Source: Archangium gephyra (GTDB lineage Bacteria; Myxococcota; Myxococcia; Myxococcales; Myxococcaceae). From it: a DNA stretch of 64,000 nucleotides. The stretch lies in the NCBI GenBank assembly GCA_003243425.1, contig QFQP01000008.1:1-64000 (forward strand), read 5' to 3'. Positions within the stretch are counted from its first letter, which is position 1; every line of letters starts with the position of its first letter. Below, in pieces: positions 32,968-40,987 of the stretch. The position numbers were made by a program, and so were the translations under genes. Under the pieces are notes generated by a model. That model was not told the DNA's origin and did no database searches. It worked only from the letters and a program-made list of their open reading frames with translations.

Positions 32968-34230
32968 ATGGAGAACACCGCCTCGTTGAAGCAGGTCGAT
33001 CCCGCAGTCGCCGAGATCATCCAGGCCGAGACCCGCCGTCAGGAAGAGGGCCTCGAGCTCATCGCCTCGGAGAACTTCGTCAGCCCCGCCGTCATCGAAG
33101 CCGCCGGCAGCGTGCTCACGAACAAGTACGCCGAGGGCTACCCCGGCAAGCGCTACTACGGTGGCTGCGAAGAGGTCGACAAGGTCGAGCAGCTCGCCAT
33201 CGACCGCGCGATGAAGCTGTTCGGCTCGCAGGCGGCCAACGTGCAGCCGCACTCGGGCAGCCAGGCCAACATGGCCGCGTACATGACGCTCATGAAGCCG
33301 GGCGACACGCTGCTCGGGCTCGACCTGAACTCGGGTGGTCACCTCACGCACGGCTCGGCGTTCAACTTCTCGGGCAAGCTCTACAAGGCGGTGCACTACG
33401 GCCTGGTGCGCGAGACCGAGACCATCGACTTCGACCAGGCCGAGGCGCTCGCCAAAGAGCACAAGCCGCGCGTGATCGTGGTCGGCGCTTCGGCATACCC
33501 ACGCATCATCGACTTCGCGCGCTTCAAGAGCATCGCTGACGCGGTCGGCGCGGCGCTCGTCGTCGACATGGCCCACATCGCGGGGCTGGTGGCCGGCGGC
33601 GTTCACCCCTCGCCGATTCCCTTCGCCGACATCGTGACCTCCACCACGCACAAGACGCTGCGTGGCCCGCGCTCGGGGCTGGTGCTCATGAAGGAGCAGT
33701 ACGCGAAGACCATCAACAGCCAGGTGTTCCCCGGCATTCAGGGCGGCCCGTTGATGCACGTCATCGCCGCCAAGGCGGTGGCCTTCGGCGAAGCGCTGCA
33801 GCCGGAGTTCAAGACCTACGCGAAGCAGGTGGTCGACAACGCAAAGGCGCTCGCGGAGGGCCTGCAGTCGCAGGGCCTTCGCATCGTGTCGGGCGGCACC
33901 GACAACCACCTGATGCTGCTCGACCTTCGCCCCAAGAAGGTCACCGGCAAGATCGCCGAAGAGGCGCTCGGCCACGCCGGCATCACGGTGAACAAGAACC
34001 AGATCCCCTTCGACCCCGAGAAGCCCACCGTGAGCTCCGGCGTTCGCGTGGGGACGCCCGCCATCACCACGCGCGGCATGAAGGTGGCCGACATGGCGAC
34101 GGTGGCGAAGTTCATCGGCCGTGCGCTCGACTCGCACGCCGACGCCGCCGCGCTCGCGAAGATCCGCGACGAGGTGAAGGAGTTCACCAGGTCGTTCCCG
34201 CTGTACCGCTCGCGCCTCGAGAGGGCCTGA
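32968..34230 (+). CDS. glyA: Serine hydroxymethyltransferase
   Basis: 420 residues from ATG 32968. PLP enzyme converting serine and tetrahydrofolate to glycine and methylene-THF. ENFVSPAV, GYPGKRYYGGCE, HSGSQAN, D-M-A-H-I-A-G and the PLP lysine K229 in TSTTHKTLRGPRSG all match, with the lysine at the E. coli position. First of a glyA-nrdR-ribD unit (9-bp gap, then GTGA overlap). Confidence 0.97.
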   Translation: MENTASLKQVDPAVAEIIQAETRRQEEGLELIASENFVSPAVIEAAGSVLTNKYAEGYPGKRYYGGCEEVDKVEQLAIDRAMKLFGSQAANVQPHSGSQANMAAYMTLMKPGDTLLGLDLNSGGHLTHGSAFNFSGKLYKAVHYGLVRETETIDFDQAEALAKEHKPRVIVVGASAYPRIIDFARFKSIADAVGAALVVDMAHIAGLVAGGVHPSPIPFADIVTSTTHKTLRGPRSGLVLMKEQYAKTINSQVFPGIQGGPLMHVIAAKAVAFGEALQPEFKTYAKQVVDNAKALAEGLQSQGLRIVSGGTDNHLMLLDLRPKKVTGKIAEEALGHAGITVNKNQIPFDPEKPTVSSGVRVGTPAITTRGMKVADMATVAKFIGRALDSHADAAALAKIRDEVKEFTRSFPLYRSRLERA

Positions 34231-34239
34231 AAAGGAACC

Positions 34240-34719
34240 ATGCGTTGTCCTTTCTGCATGGCCGACGACTCCCGGGTGATGGACTCTCGCGACTCTGCCG
34301 AGGGCACCATCATTCGCCGGCGCCGCGAGTGTGAGAGCTGCAAGCGCCGCTTCACCACCTACGAGCGCGTCGAAGAGCTCAACCCGCTGGTGGTGAAGAA
34401 GGACGGGCGCCGCGAAGCGTTCGATCGCGACAAGCTGGTCGCCGGGTTGAAGAAGGCCTGTGAGAAGCGCCCGGTGTCCGTCGATCAGATCGAAGATCTG
34501 GTGACCGCCATCGAGCGCCGGCTGCAGGAGCTCGGTGAGAAGGAGGTCGCGTCGACCACCATCGGCGAGATCGTCATGGAGCGGCTGCCGGCGCTCGATG
34601 AAGTGGCCTACGTGCGCTTCGCCTCGGTGTACCGGAGCTTCCGCGACATCGCGGAGTTCATGGACGAGTTGAAGGACATCCTCCAGGGCAAGAAGGCGCC
34701 TCCGAGAGGCAAGCCGTGA
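34240..34719 (+). CDS. nrdR: Transcriptional repressor NrdR
   Basis: 159 residues. Zinc ribbon C3-P-F-C6 and C31-x-x-C34 in the RRRRECESCKRRFTTYER segment, followed by an ATP-cone (VVKKDGRREAFDRDKL...). It senses ATP/dATP and represses ribonucleotide reductase operons. Stop overlaps the ribD GTG start. The glyA-nrdR-ribD order is a common arrangement. Confidence 0.96.
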   Translation: MRCPFCMADDSRVMDSRDSAEGTIIRRRRECESCKRRFTTYERVEELNPLVVKKDGRREAFDRDKLVAGLKKACEKRPVSVDQIEDLVTAIERRLQELGEKEVASTTIGEIVMERLPALDEVAYVRFASVYRSFRDIAEFMDELKDILQGKKAPPRGKP

Positions 34720-35807
34720 ACGACGAAGCCTTCATGGCGCTCGCGCTCGCCGAGGCCGTGAAAGCGGTCGGCCGTACGCACCCCAACCCGGCGGTCGGCG
34801 CGGTGCTCGTGAAGAACGGCAAGGTCATCTCGAGCGGCTTCACCTCGCCCGTGGGTGGGCCGCACGCCGAGGCGATCGCGCTCGCGGTGGCCGGGAAGAA
34901 GGCGAAGGGCGCCACGCTCTACGTGACGCTCGAGCCGTGCAACCACTTCGGCCGCACGCCGCCGTGCTCGGAGGCGATCATCGCCGCAGGTGTGAAGCGC
35001 GTGGTGTTCGCGACCCGTGACCCGAACCCCAAGGTGAACGGCAAGGGCGCGCGGCGGCTGCGGGCTGCCGGCCTCGAGGTGGTGGAAGGCGTGCTCAAAC
35101 ACGCGTCGATCGAGCTCAATCACCCCTTCTTCCGCTTCATGACCACCGGCTTGCCGTGGGTGACGTTGAAGGTCGGCGTGACGCTCGACGGCAAGATCGC
35201 CACCAGCACCGGCAAGTCGAAGTGGATCAGCTCGGAAGAGTCGCGCCTGGTGGTGCACCAGCTGCGCGACACCATCGACGCCATTCTCGTGGGGGCAGGC
35301 ACCGTCATCGCTGACGACCCGCTGCTCACCACGCGCCGCGAAGACAGCAAGCGTGCCCGCAACCCGGTTCGCGTGGTCATCGACCCCAACCTCCGCACCG
35401 ACCCGAAGTCGGCCATCTACGACGCGAAGGTGGCGCGGACGATTCTCGCGACGCGCCGGCCGGCTCCGAAGCACGCCGAGCGCGGCACTGAGGTCTGGCC
35501 CTTCACCAGCATCGAAGACCTGATGCGTTCACTGGCAGCCGAAGGGCTGCTGCACGTGATGGTCGAAGGTGGCGCTGCGACGCACGCCGAGTTCATCAAG
35601 GCGGGCCTCGTCGACGAGCTGGTGCTGTTCATGGGCCCCAGGCTCTTCGGTCACGACGGCAAGACGTGGTCGGGAATGCTGGGCGTCACCGAGGCGATGA
35701 AGCCCTACGTCTTCGATCACCTCGACGCCGTGCGCGTGGGCCCCGATCTCATGGTGACGGCAAGACGGCGAGCAACGTCGACTTCAAGATCACGTTCGCG
35801 ACGGTGA
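34716..35807 (+). CDS. ribD: Riboflavin biosynthesis deaminase/reductase
   Basis: 363 residues. N-terminal cytidine-deaminase-like domain with zinc ligands in H-A-E (GGPHAEAIAL) and the PCNHFGRTPPC segment; C-terminal reductase domain from about residue 150 (VTLKVGVTLDGKIAT, VGAGTVIADDP, HVMVEGGA). Catalyses the second and third steps of riboflavin synthesis. The last 17 residues (Arg/Ser-rich) read through 59 bp antisense to the mgtE tail and look like an extension after loss of an earlier stop. ribE/ribAB/ribH do not follow. Confidence 0.93.
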   Translation: MNDEAFMALALAEAVKAVGRTHPNPAVGAVLVKNGKVISSGFTSPVGGPHAEAIALAVAGKKAKGATLYVTLEPCNHFGRTPPCSEAIIAAGVKRVVFATRDPNPKVNGKGARRLRAAGLEVVEGVLKHASIELNHPFFRFMTTGLPWVTLKVGVTLDGKIATSTGKSKWISSEESRLVVHQLRDTIDAILVGAGTVIADDPLLTTRREDSKRARNPVRVVIDPNLRTDPKSAIYDAKVARTILATRRPAPKHAERGTEVWPFTSIEDLMRSLAAEGLLHVMVEGGAATHAEFIKAGLVDELVLFMGPRLFGHDGKTWSGMLGVTEAMKPYVFDHLDAVRVGPDLMVTARRRATSTSRSRSRR

Positions 35808-37164
35808 AGTAGATGACGATGCCGGTCACGTCGACGAGCGTGGCCACGAAGGGCGCAGACGCGGCGGCGGGGTCGAGCCCCAGGCGCTGCAGCAGGAACG
35901 GCAGCATCGAGCCGATCATCGCGCCCACCATCACCACGCCGACGAGGCTCGCCGACACCGTCGAGGCCACCATCAGGTAGTGCTCGCCGTAGCCGCGCGA
36001 GAGCACGCCGATGTTGAACAGCCACTGCCAGAGCACCACGCGCGCGAAGCCGATGGTGGCCAGCCCCACGCCCAGCAGCACGCCGCTGCGCAGCTCCTTC
36101 ACCGCGACGCGCCACCAGTCGCTCAGCTCGATCTCCCGCAGCGACAGGGCACGAATGATGAGCGAGGTGGCCTGACTGCCGGAGTTGCCGCCCGAGGCGA
36201 TGATCAGCGGCAGGAACAACGCGAGCACTTCGGCGCGCGCGAGGTCGTCGGCGAACGAACCCATGGCCGTGGCCGTCAGCATGCCGCCCACGAGCAGAAT
36301 CGCCAGCCAGCCGCCGCGCTTGCGGAGCATCTCGAAGGTGCCGATCTCCATGTACGGCGCTTCGAGGGCCTCGACGCCACCGAGCTTCTGGATGTCTTCG
36401 GTGGCCTCTTCTTCGGCGACGTCGAGCACGTCGTCGGCGGTGATGATGCCCACCATCGCTCCGCGGGAGTCGACGACGGGCAGGGCGACGCGGTCGTACT
36501 TTTCGAACGTCTTGACGATCTCGTCTTTCGGCGCCGTGGCGGGGATCGAGACCAGCGGCCGCGCTTCGAGGTCGCCGACGCGCATCTCGGGGTCGGCGAG
36601 CACGAGGTCCTGCAGCCGGAGATCGGTCAGCAGGATGCCCTTGTCGTCGACCACGTAGATGACGTTGAGCGTCTCGCGGCTCTTCGCGTTGCGGCGCACC
36701 GACTCGAAGCCTTCGCGCACCGTCATCGCCGGCTTGAGCTCGAGGTACTCGGGCGTCATGTAGCGGCCCGCGGTGTTCTCGGGGTAGCCGAGCAGCTGCC
36801 GCGCGACCTTCAACTCGTCCGCGCTCAGCTGCTCGAGCGCGCGCCGGGTGACCTCGGCGGGGAGCTCCTCGAACAGGCGCGTGCGGTCGTCGGGCGCCAT
36901 TTCGTCGAGCACCGTCGCCAGCTGCTCGCTGCCCAGGCGCTGAACGATCTCGGTCTGTTGATCGAGCGGGAGGTATTCGAACGCTTCGCCGGCGATGGTG
37001 CGCGGCAGAAAGCGGAACAGCACACCCGAGTCTTCGGCGGGGAGATCTTCGAGGATCTCCGCGATGTCGGCGGGGTCGACGTCTTCGAACGCAATGCGCA
37101 GCGACTCCCAGTCGCGCTTGCGAATGAGCTCCTCGTACTCGGGCTTGAGAAGGTGACCGAGCAC
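35749..37164 (-). CDS. mgtE: Magnesium transporter MgtE
   Basis: 471 residues. N-terminal helical MgtE_N domain (VDPADIAEILEDLPAED, EEMPAEVTRRALEQL-type repeats), two CBS domains (about 135-255) that sense cytosolic Mg, and five membrane helices (about 290-470) with IIASGGNSGSQA and the pore-lining LVDVTGIVIYF. Follows trxA by 25 bp on the same strand. No Mg riboswitch is evident in the gap. Confidence 0.95.
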   Translation of the reverse strand: MLGHLLKPEYEELIRKRDWESLRIAFEDVDPADIAEILEDLPAEDSGVLFRFLPRTIAGEAFEYLPLDQQTEIVQRLGSEQLATVLDEMAPDDRTRLFEELPAEVTRRALEQLSADELKVARQLLGYPENTAGRYMTPEYLELKPAMTVREGFESVRRNAKSRETLNVIYVVDDKGILLTDLRLQDLVLADPEMRVGDLEARPLVSIPATAPKDEIVKTFEKYDRVALPVVDSRGAMVGIITADDVLDVAEEEATEDIQKLGGVEALEAPYMEIGTFEMLRKRGGWLAILLVGGMLTATAMGSFADDLARAEVLALFLPLIIASGGNSGSQATSLIIRALSLREIELSDWWRVAVKELRSGVLLGVGLATIGFARVVLWQWLFNIGVLSRGYGEHYLMVASTVSASLVGVVMVGAMIGSMLPFLLQRLGLDPAAASAPFVATLVDVTGIVIYFTVANVILKSTLLAVLPSP

Positions 37165-37189
37165 GAAGAACCCCCTTACTGCCGACGCT

Positions 37190-37516
37190 TCAGAGCGCCT
37201 TCTTGATGCTGTCTTCCAGCTTGGCCTTGGGCATCGCGCCGACGAGCTGATCGACGACCTTGCCGCCCTTGAAGAGCAGCAGCGTGGGGATCGAGCGGAT
37301 GCCGAACTGCTGGGCGATCGCCTGGTTCTCGTCGACGTCGACCTTCGCGATCTTCACCTGGCCCTTGTACTGGGTGGCCAGCTCTTCGAGCGACGGGGCG
37401 ATGGCACGGCAGGGCGCGCACCACGTGGCCCAGAAGTCGACGAGCACGGGCTCGGCCGAGTCGAGAACTTCGCTCTTGAACGTTGCATCGAGGACGGTCA
37501 CGGTGTCTTTGCTCAT
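37190..37516 (-). CDS. trxA: Thioredoxin
   Basis: 108 residues from ATG 37516. FWATWCAPCRAIAPSLEEL carries the redox pair as WCAPC rather than the usual WCGPC, a variant found in some thioredoxins. DVDENQAIAQQFGIRSIPTLLLFKGG with the cis-Pro is intact. General disulfide reductase. Divergent from the hypothetical gene at 37577 and upstream of mgtE. Confidence 0.95.
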   Translation of the reverse strand: MSKDTVTVLDATFKSEVLDSAEPVLVDFWATWCAPCRAIAPSLEELATQYKGQVKIAKVDVDENQAIAQQFGIRSIPTLLLFKGGKVVDQLVGAMPKAKLEDSIKKAL

Positions 37517-37576
37517 GGGCCTGGGATTTAATACCCAAGTCCGCGCAATGCAGGGCAGCGAAAAAGAGGACCCAAC

Positions 37577-37951
37577 GTGAAGCTCTTTCTGCCGCAAAAG
37601 ACTCTCGAAGAGTGGGCGCTCGACGACAAGGCCGACCTTCAGGACGGCAAGCTGCTCGTCAAAGACGGCAACACGACGCACACCGTGAGCTCCGCGGTGC
37701 ACTTTCAGAAGCTGGTCTCGGGTGAAGACAGCAACGGGCTGCTGGGCCGCGTGAAGACCACCGCACAGCTGACGTCGCTCAACGCCGAACACTTCGCCGA
37801 CTCGTGCATCATCGGTGAGGCCGCGTACGAAGTGGTCGAGGGCTTCGTCACCGAGGTCATCGTCACCGCGCCGCCCAGGGCCGACCCGAAGAAGAAGGCC
37901 GCGTCGCCCGAAGCCGATCTCCTCGCCGCGTTCATTCTCGACAAGCTCTAG
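37577..37951 (+). CDS. Conserved-looking small protein of unknown function
   Basis: 124-residue soluble protein, no signal peptide. Begins MKLFLPQKTLEEWALDDKADLQDGKL and holds a compact beta-rich body up to residue 100, followed by a charged linker (PPRADPKKKAASPEAD) and a short C-terminal helix LLAAFILDKL. I do not recognise a family. It precedes the HemD-like gene with a 3-bp gap, so both are probably one transcript. Confidence 0.6.
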   Translation: MKLFLPQKTLEEWALDDKADLQDGKLLVKDGNTTHTVSSAVHFQKLVSGEDSNGLLGRVKTTAQLTSLNAEHFADSCIIGEAAYEVVEGFVTEVIVTAPPRADPKKKAASPEADLLAAFILDKL

Positions 37952-37954
37952 ACC

Positions 37955-38737
37955 GTGGCGTCCGTTCTGTTGCTCACGCCGCCGGAGCAGGCGAGCGACC
38001 TTGCGTTTCTGCTCGAAGAAGAAGGGCACGAAGCGCGCTTCTGGCCCCTGCTGTCGACGCCCACCGAGTTGCCGATGGGCCTTCGCGCGGCGGCCGAGCA
38101 GGTCGGCCGGTTCACGTGGGTGGTGGTGATGGGTCGCGGCCCGCTCCGCGCGTTCCTCGAAGCGGTGACCACCGCCGGTACGCGCAGCACGATTTCGCGT
38201 GTGCAGTGGCTCGCTTCCGATGCCGCGACGGCCAGGGTCGTCGAGCGCCACGGAGGGACAGTTCGTGTTCCCGGCGACGGCAAGTGGACGTCTGCGGTCT
38301 CGGGGCTGCTCACGTCTGACGACGACGTGCTGGTGATTCACGAAGACGGCGTGCCCGAGATTCTGGCCGACGCGTTCGACGCGGCCGGGGCGCGCTTCAT
38401 CGACGTGCAGGTGGCGTGTGCTTCGCCCGCGCAGCTCGAAGACGCAGCGGGCGTTCGCGTGGTGATCGTCCACTCCGCGGCGGCCGGTGAGGTGTGGGCC
38501 GAGGTGACGCGCGGGGCTTCGACCGACGCGCACGATGCGTACTGCTGTGGCCCGCACGAGCATCCGCACGCTCCGGAGCCGCAGCGCGTCTCGGTACCGC
38601 AAGGTGTTCGGGTGGTGGCCGCCAGCGCCGCAGCGGCCGACACGCTCCGCGCGTTGGGTGTGGAGGTGTACGCCACCGCCGAAGCGAACGCCGCCGACGC
38701 CGTCGTCGATGCCACGCTCCGCGCGCTGACGGAGTAG
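37955..38737 (+). CDS. HemD-like (uroporphyrinogen-III synthase family) protein
   Basis: 260 residues from GTG 37955. The alternating strand/helix pattern, SVLLLTPPEQASDLAFLLEEEGHEARFWPLL at the start and the VVVMGRGPLRAFLEAV segment near 55-70 resemble HemD's two-domain fold. HemD is highly divergent, so function is tentative. A Cys/His cluster (CCGPHEHPH, about 197-205) inside the second domain is unusual and could bind metal. No other haem genes are adjacent. Confidence 0.55.
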   Translation: MASVLLLTPPEQASDLAFLLEEEGHEARFWPLLSTPTELPMGLRAAAEQVGRFTWVVVMGRGPLRAFLEAVTTAGTRSTISRVQWLASDAATARVVERHGGTVRVPGDGKWTSAVSGLLTSDDDVLVIHEDGVPEILADAFDAAGARFIDVQVACASPAQLEDAAGVRVVIVHSAAAGEVWAEVTRGASTDAHDAYCCGPHEHPHAPEPQRVSVPQGVRVVAASAAAADTLRALGVEVYATAEANAADAVVDATLRALTE

Positions 38738-38750
38738 TCTTTTCGGCCGT

Positions 38751-39275
38751 ATGCGCACCCACCGCTTGTTGGCGGGCCTGCTGGCGATGCCAGTCGTGGC
38801 TCTCGCTTCGACCCTGATTCCCCACACGCTCGCCCAACGCGCCGAAGCGTCGGACCGAGTCGTACTCGTGCAGGTCTTGTCGCGCACGGTGCAGCCCGCC
38901 GAAGGCGCCACGCCGATGAAGACGTTGACCCGGGTGATGGTGGGTCGCGAGCTCAAGGGCCGCGGACCGCAGGAGTTCACCATCGTGCAGCTCGGCGGTG
39001 TTCACGGTGCCGAACGCGTCGCCATTCCCGGTGATGCGTCGTTCGAGATCGGCGAGACGGCAGTGGCCTTCGTGCGCTGCCGCCTGGCCGCCGATCGTTG
39101 TCATCTCGTCGGGCTCGGCGAAGGCAAGTTGGAGCTCAAGGGCGAGAAGATCTACGCGAAGGATCTGATGAACGGCGGCTGGCGGGTGCTGACGCTCGAT
39201 CAGCTGTCGCGTGAGATCGCCGAGCCGGCGCGCACCGTGCCTGCGAACCCGAAGCCGGGCGGGGTGACGCGATGA
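38751..39275 (+). CDS. Exported protein of unknown function, coupled to matrixin protease
   Basis: 174 residues with a signal peptide (about 1-28, cleaved near ALASTLIPHTLAQ). The mature domain is beta-rich (RVVLVQVLSRTVQP, LKGRGPQEFTIVQLGG, FEIGETAVAFVRC) with a single Cys pair. Its stop overlaps the next start by 4 bp. Proteins of this kind sit before secreted metalloproteases in myxobacteria and may be accessory factors; that is inference. Confidence 0.6.
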   Translation: MRTHRLLAGLLAMPVVALASTLIPHTLAQRAEASDRVVLVQVLSRTVQPAEGATPMKTLTRVMVGRELKGRGPQEFTIVQLGGVHGAERVAIPGDASFEIGETAVAFVRCRLAADRCHLVGLGEGKLELKGEKIYAKDLMNGGWRVLTLDQLSREIAEPARTVPANPKPGGVTR

Positions 39276-40987
39276 AGCGCGCGTGGCTCTCGTTGCTGTG
39301 CGTGGCGCCGCTGGCTGCCTCGGCGCAGGCGCAGTACCTCTCGTACAAGCTCATCAACACCGAAACGCAGCCCTTCGGCTTCTACTTCGACAACCGCGGC
39401 AACCCGCCGAGCGGTCTTTCGCACACGGTGGTGGAGGGCGCGCTGCAGCGGGCGATCACCACGTGGAACGCGCCGACGTGTTCGGCCGCGCGCATGACGT
39501 TGCGTGGCGGGTCGACGGGCTTCGTGACCAACCCGCAGGACACCATCGACAACTTCTCGGTCGCGGCCATCTGGCTGCAGAACGCGTCGGACCCCGACTA
39601 CAACGAGATTCTCGGCGAGTTCCCGGTGCTGGCCGTCACCATTCCGCGCTCATACGCGGGCGTGCTGCAGACCTGCGACGTGTTCTTCAACGGCGTGGGC
39701 AACAGCTGGAGCACTGCCACGCCGGTGGGCGCCAGCGTGTTCGACGTCGAGACCGTGGCGCTCCATGAGCTGGGCCACTGTCTGGGCCTCAACCACTACG
39801 GCACTTCGCAAGACGTGATGGACCAGGCCGCCGAAGCCGGCACGCAGAAGCGCGTGTTGAGCACCCTCGACACCGACTACCTCTGCCAGCGCTACCCGAC
39901 GGGCCGCGCCGCTTCGCCGTGCATGGCGGGCAATACGTGCCTGTCGGGGCTCTCGTGCATCGCCCAGCCGTCGACCAATGGCGTCACCGGCAATCGCTGT
40001 TCGCTCCCCTGCGACCCCGCGGCCAACGCGCAGTGTGAATTGCCGCAGGTCTGCGTGACGTCGGCGGCGATCCCCGGCTCGCCGGGCGCGTGTCTGATGC
40101 CCGGAGACATCGTCACCCGGGTCGGCCAGCCGTGCACCGACAACGCGCAGTGCGGCAGCGGTCTGGGCTTCTGCCGGCCGCCCGACATCCACCCCAGCGG
40201 CAACCCGCGGTGGGTCGACGGCTATTGCACGCAGACGTGCGGTGGCAGCCAGCCTCCGTGCCCCGCGGGCTCGTCGTGCCAGGACACGTCGGACGGCAAG
40301 CGCTGCCTGGCGTCGTGCCGCGTCGGTCTGGCCGATTGCCGCGGTGGCTACACCTGCCTCGAGGTCGACAACATCGGCACCACCGGCGCCTGCTACCCGA
40401 GCTGCTTCACCAACCAGGACTGTGACCTCGCGACCGCCGAGTGCCGCGCGTGTGATGGCGCGTGCATCGCGAAGAAGAGCGCGACCGGGCAGATCGGCGA
40501 CTTCTGCATCGACGACTCCACGTGCGCGACCGGGCAGTCGTGCCGCTCGACGGCGACCTACAGCAACCAGAAGAGCTGCACGATGAGCTGCTCGCGCGGC
40601 TGCGGCACCTGCCCGTCAGGCAGCGCCTGCACGCCCGGCGCGCGCGGCGAGCTGTTCTGTCTTCGCACCTGCACCGGTCCGGGCACGTGCCCTCAGGGCC
40701 TGCGCTGCGCCGACACCGCGACCGGCAAGGCCTGCCAGCCGTGGTGCGCCATGGACGTGGACTGTCCCGTCGGTCAGTTCTGCTTCAACGGCGAGTGCTA
40801 CACGCCGGAGCAGGACGCCGGCTGCGGCACGCTGTGCAATCGTCCCGACGCGGGCCGGCCGGTGGTGGTGATGCCGCCTGACGCGGGTACGGGTGGCGGT
40901 ACCGGCGGCTGCGGCTGCACCTCGGTCGACCCGTTGATGGTGTTCGCCGCGCTCGCGCTGTTCGGCGCACGTCGCCGGAGGAGCTGA
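39272..40987 (+). CDS. Secreted matrixin-type metalloprotease with MYXO-CTERM tail
   Basis: 571 residues. Signal peptide (MKRAWLSLLCVAPLAASAQA); metzincin zinc site H165-E-LG-H169-xx-GLN-H175 with Met-turn M183; then a Cys-rich region (about 205-520) of repeated C-x-xx-C modules. It ends with CGC near 550, a hydrophobic segment VFAALALFG and ARRRRS, the MYXO-CTERM surface-sorting layout. It is probably displayed or released outside the cell. Translationally coupled to the upstream exported protein and by TGATG to the secretion ATPase gene downstream. Confidence 0.9.
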   Translation: MKRAWLSLLCVAPLAASAQAQYLSYKLINTETQPFGFYFDNRGNPPSGLSHTVVEGALQRAITTWNAPTCSAARMTLRGGSTGFVTNPQDTIDNFSVAAIWLQNASDPDYNEILGEFPVLAVTIPRSYAGVLQTCDVFFNGVGNSWSTATPVGASVFDVETVALHELGHCLGLNHYGTSQDVMDQAAEAGTQKRVLSTLDTDYLCQRYPTGRAASPCMAGNTCLSGLSCIAQPSTNGVTGNRCSLPCDPAANAQCELPQVCVTSAAIPGSPGACLMPGDIVTRVGQPCTDNAQCGSGLGFCRPPDIHPSGNPRWVDGYCTQTCGGSQPPCPAGSSCQDTSDGKRCLASCRVGLADCRGGYTCLEVDNIGTTGACYPSCFTNQDCDLATAECRACDGACIAKKSATGQIGDFCIDDSTCATGQSCRSTATYSNQKSCTMSCSRGCGTCPSGSACTPGARGELFCLRTCTGPGTCPQGLRCADTATGKACQPWCAMDVDCPVGQFCFNGECYTPEQDAGCGTLCNRPDAGRPVVVMPPDAGTGGGTGGCGCTSVDPLMVFAALALFGARRRRS

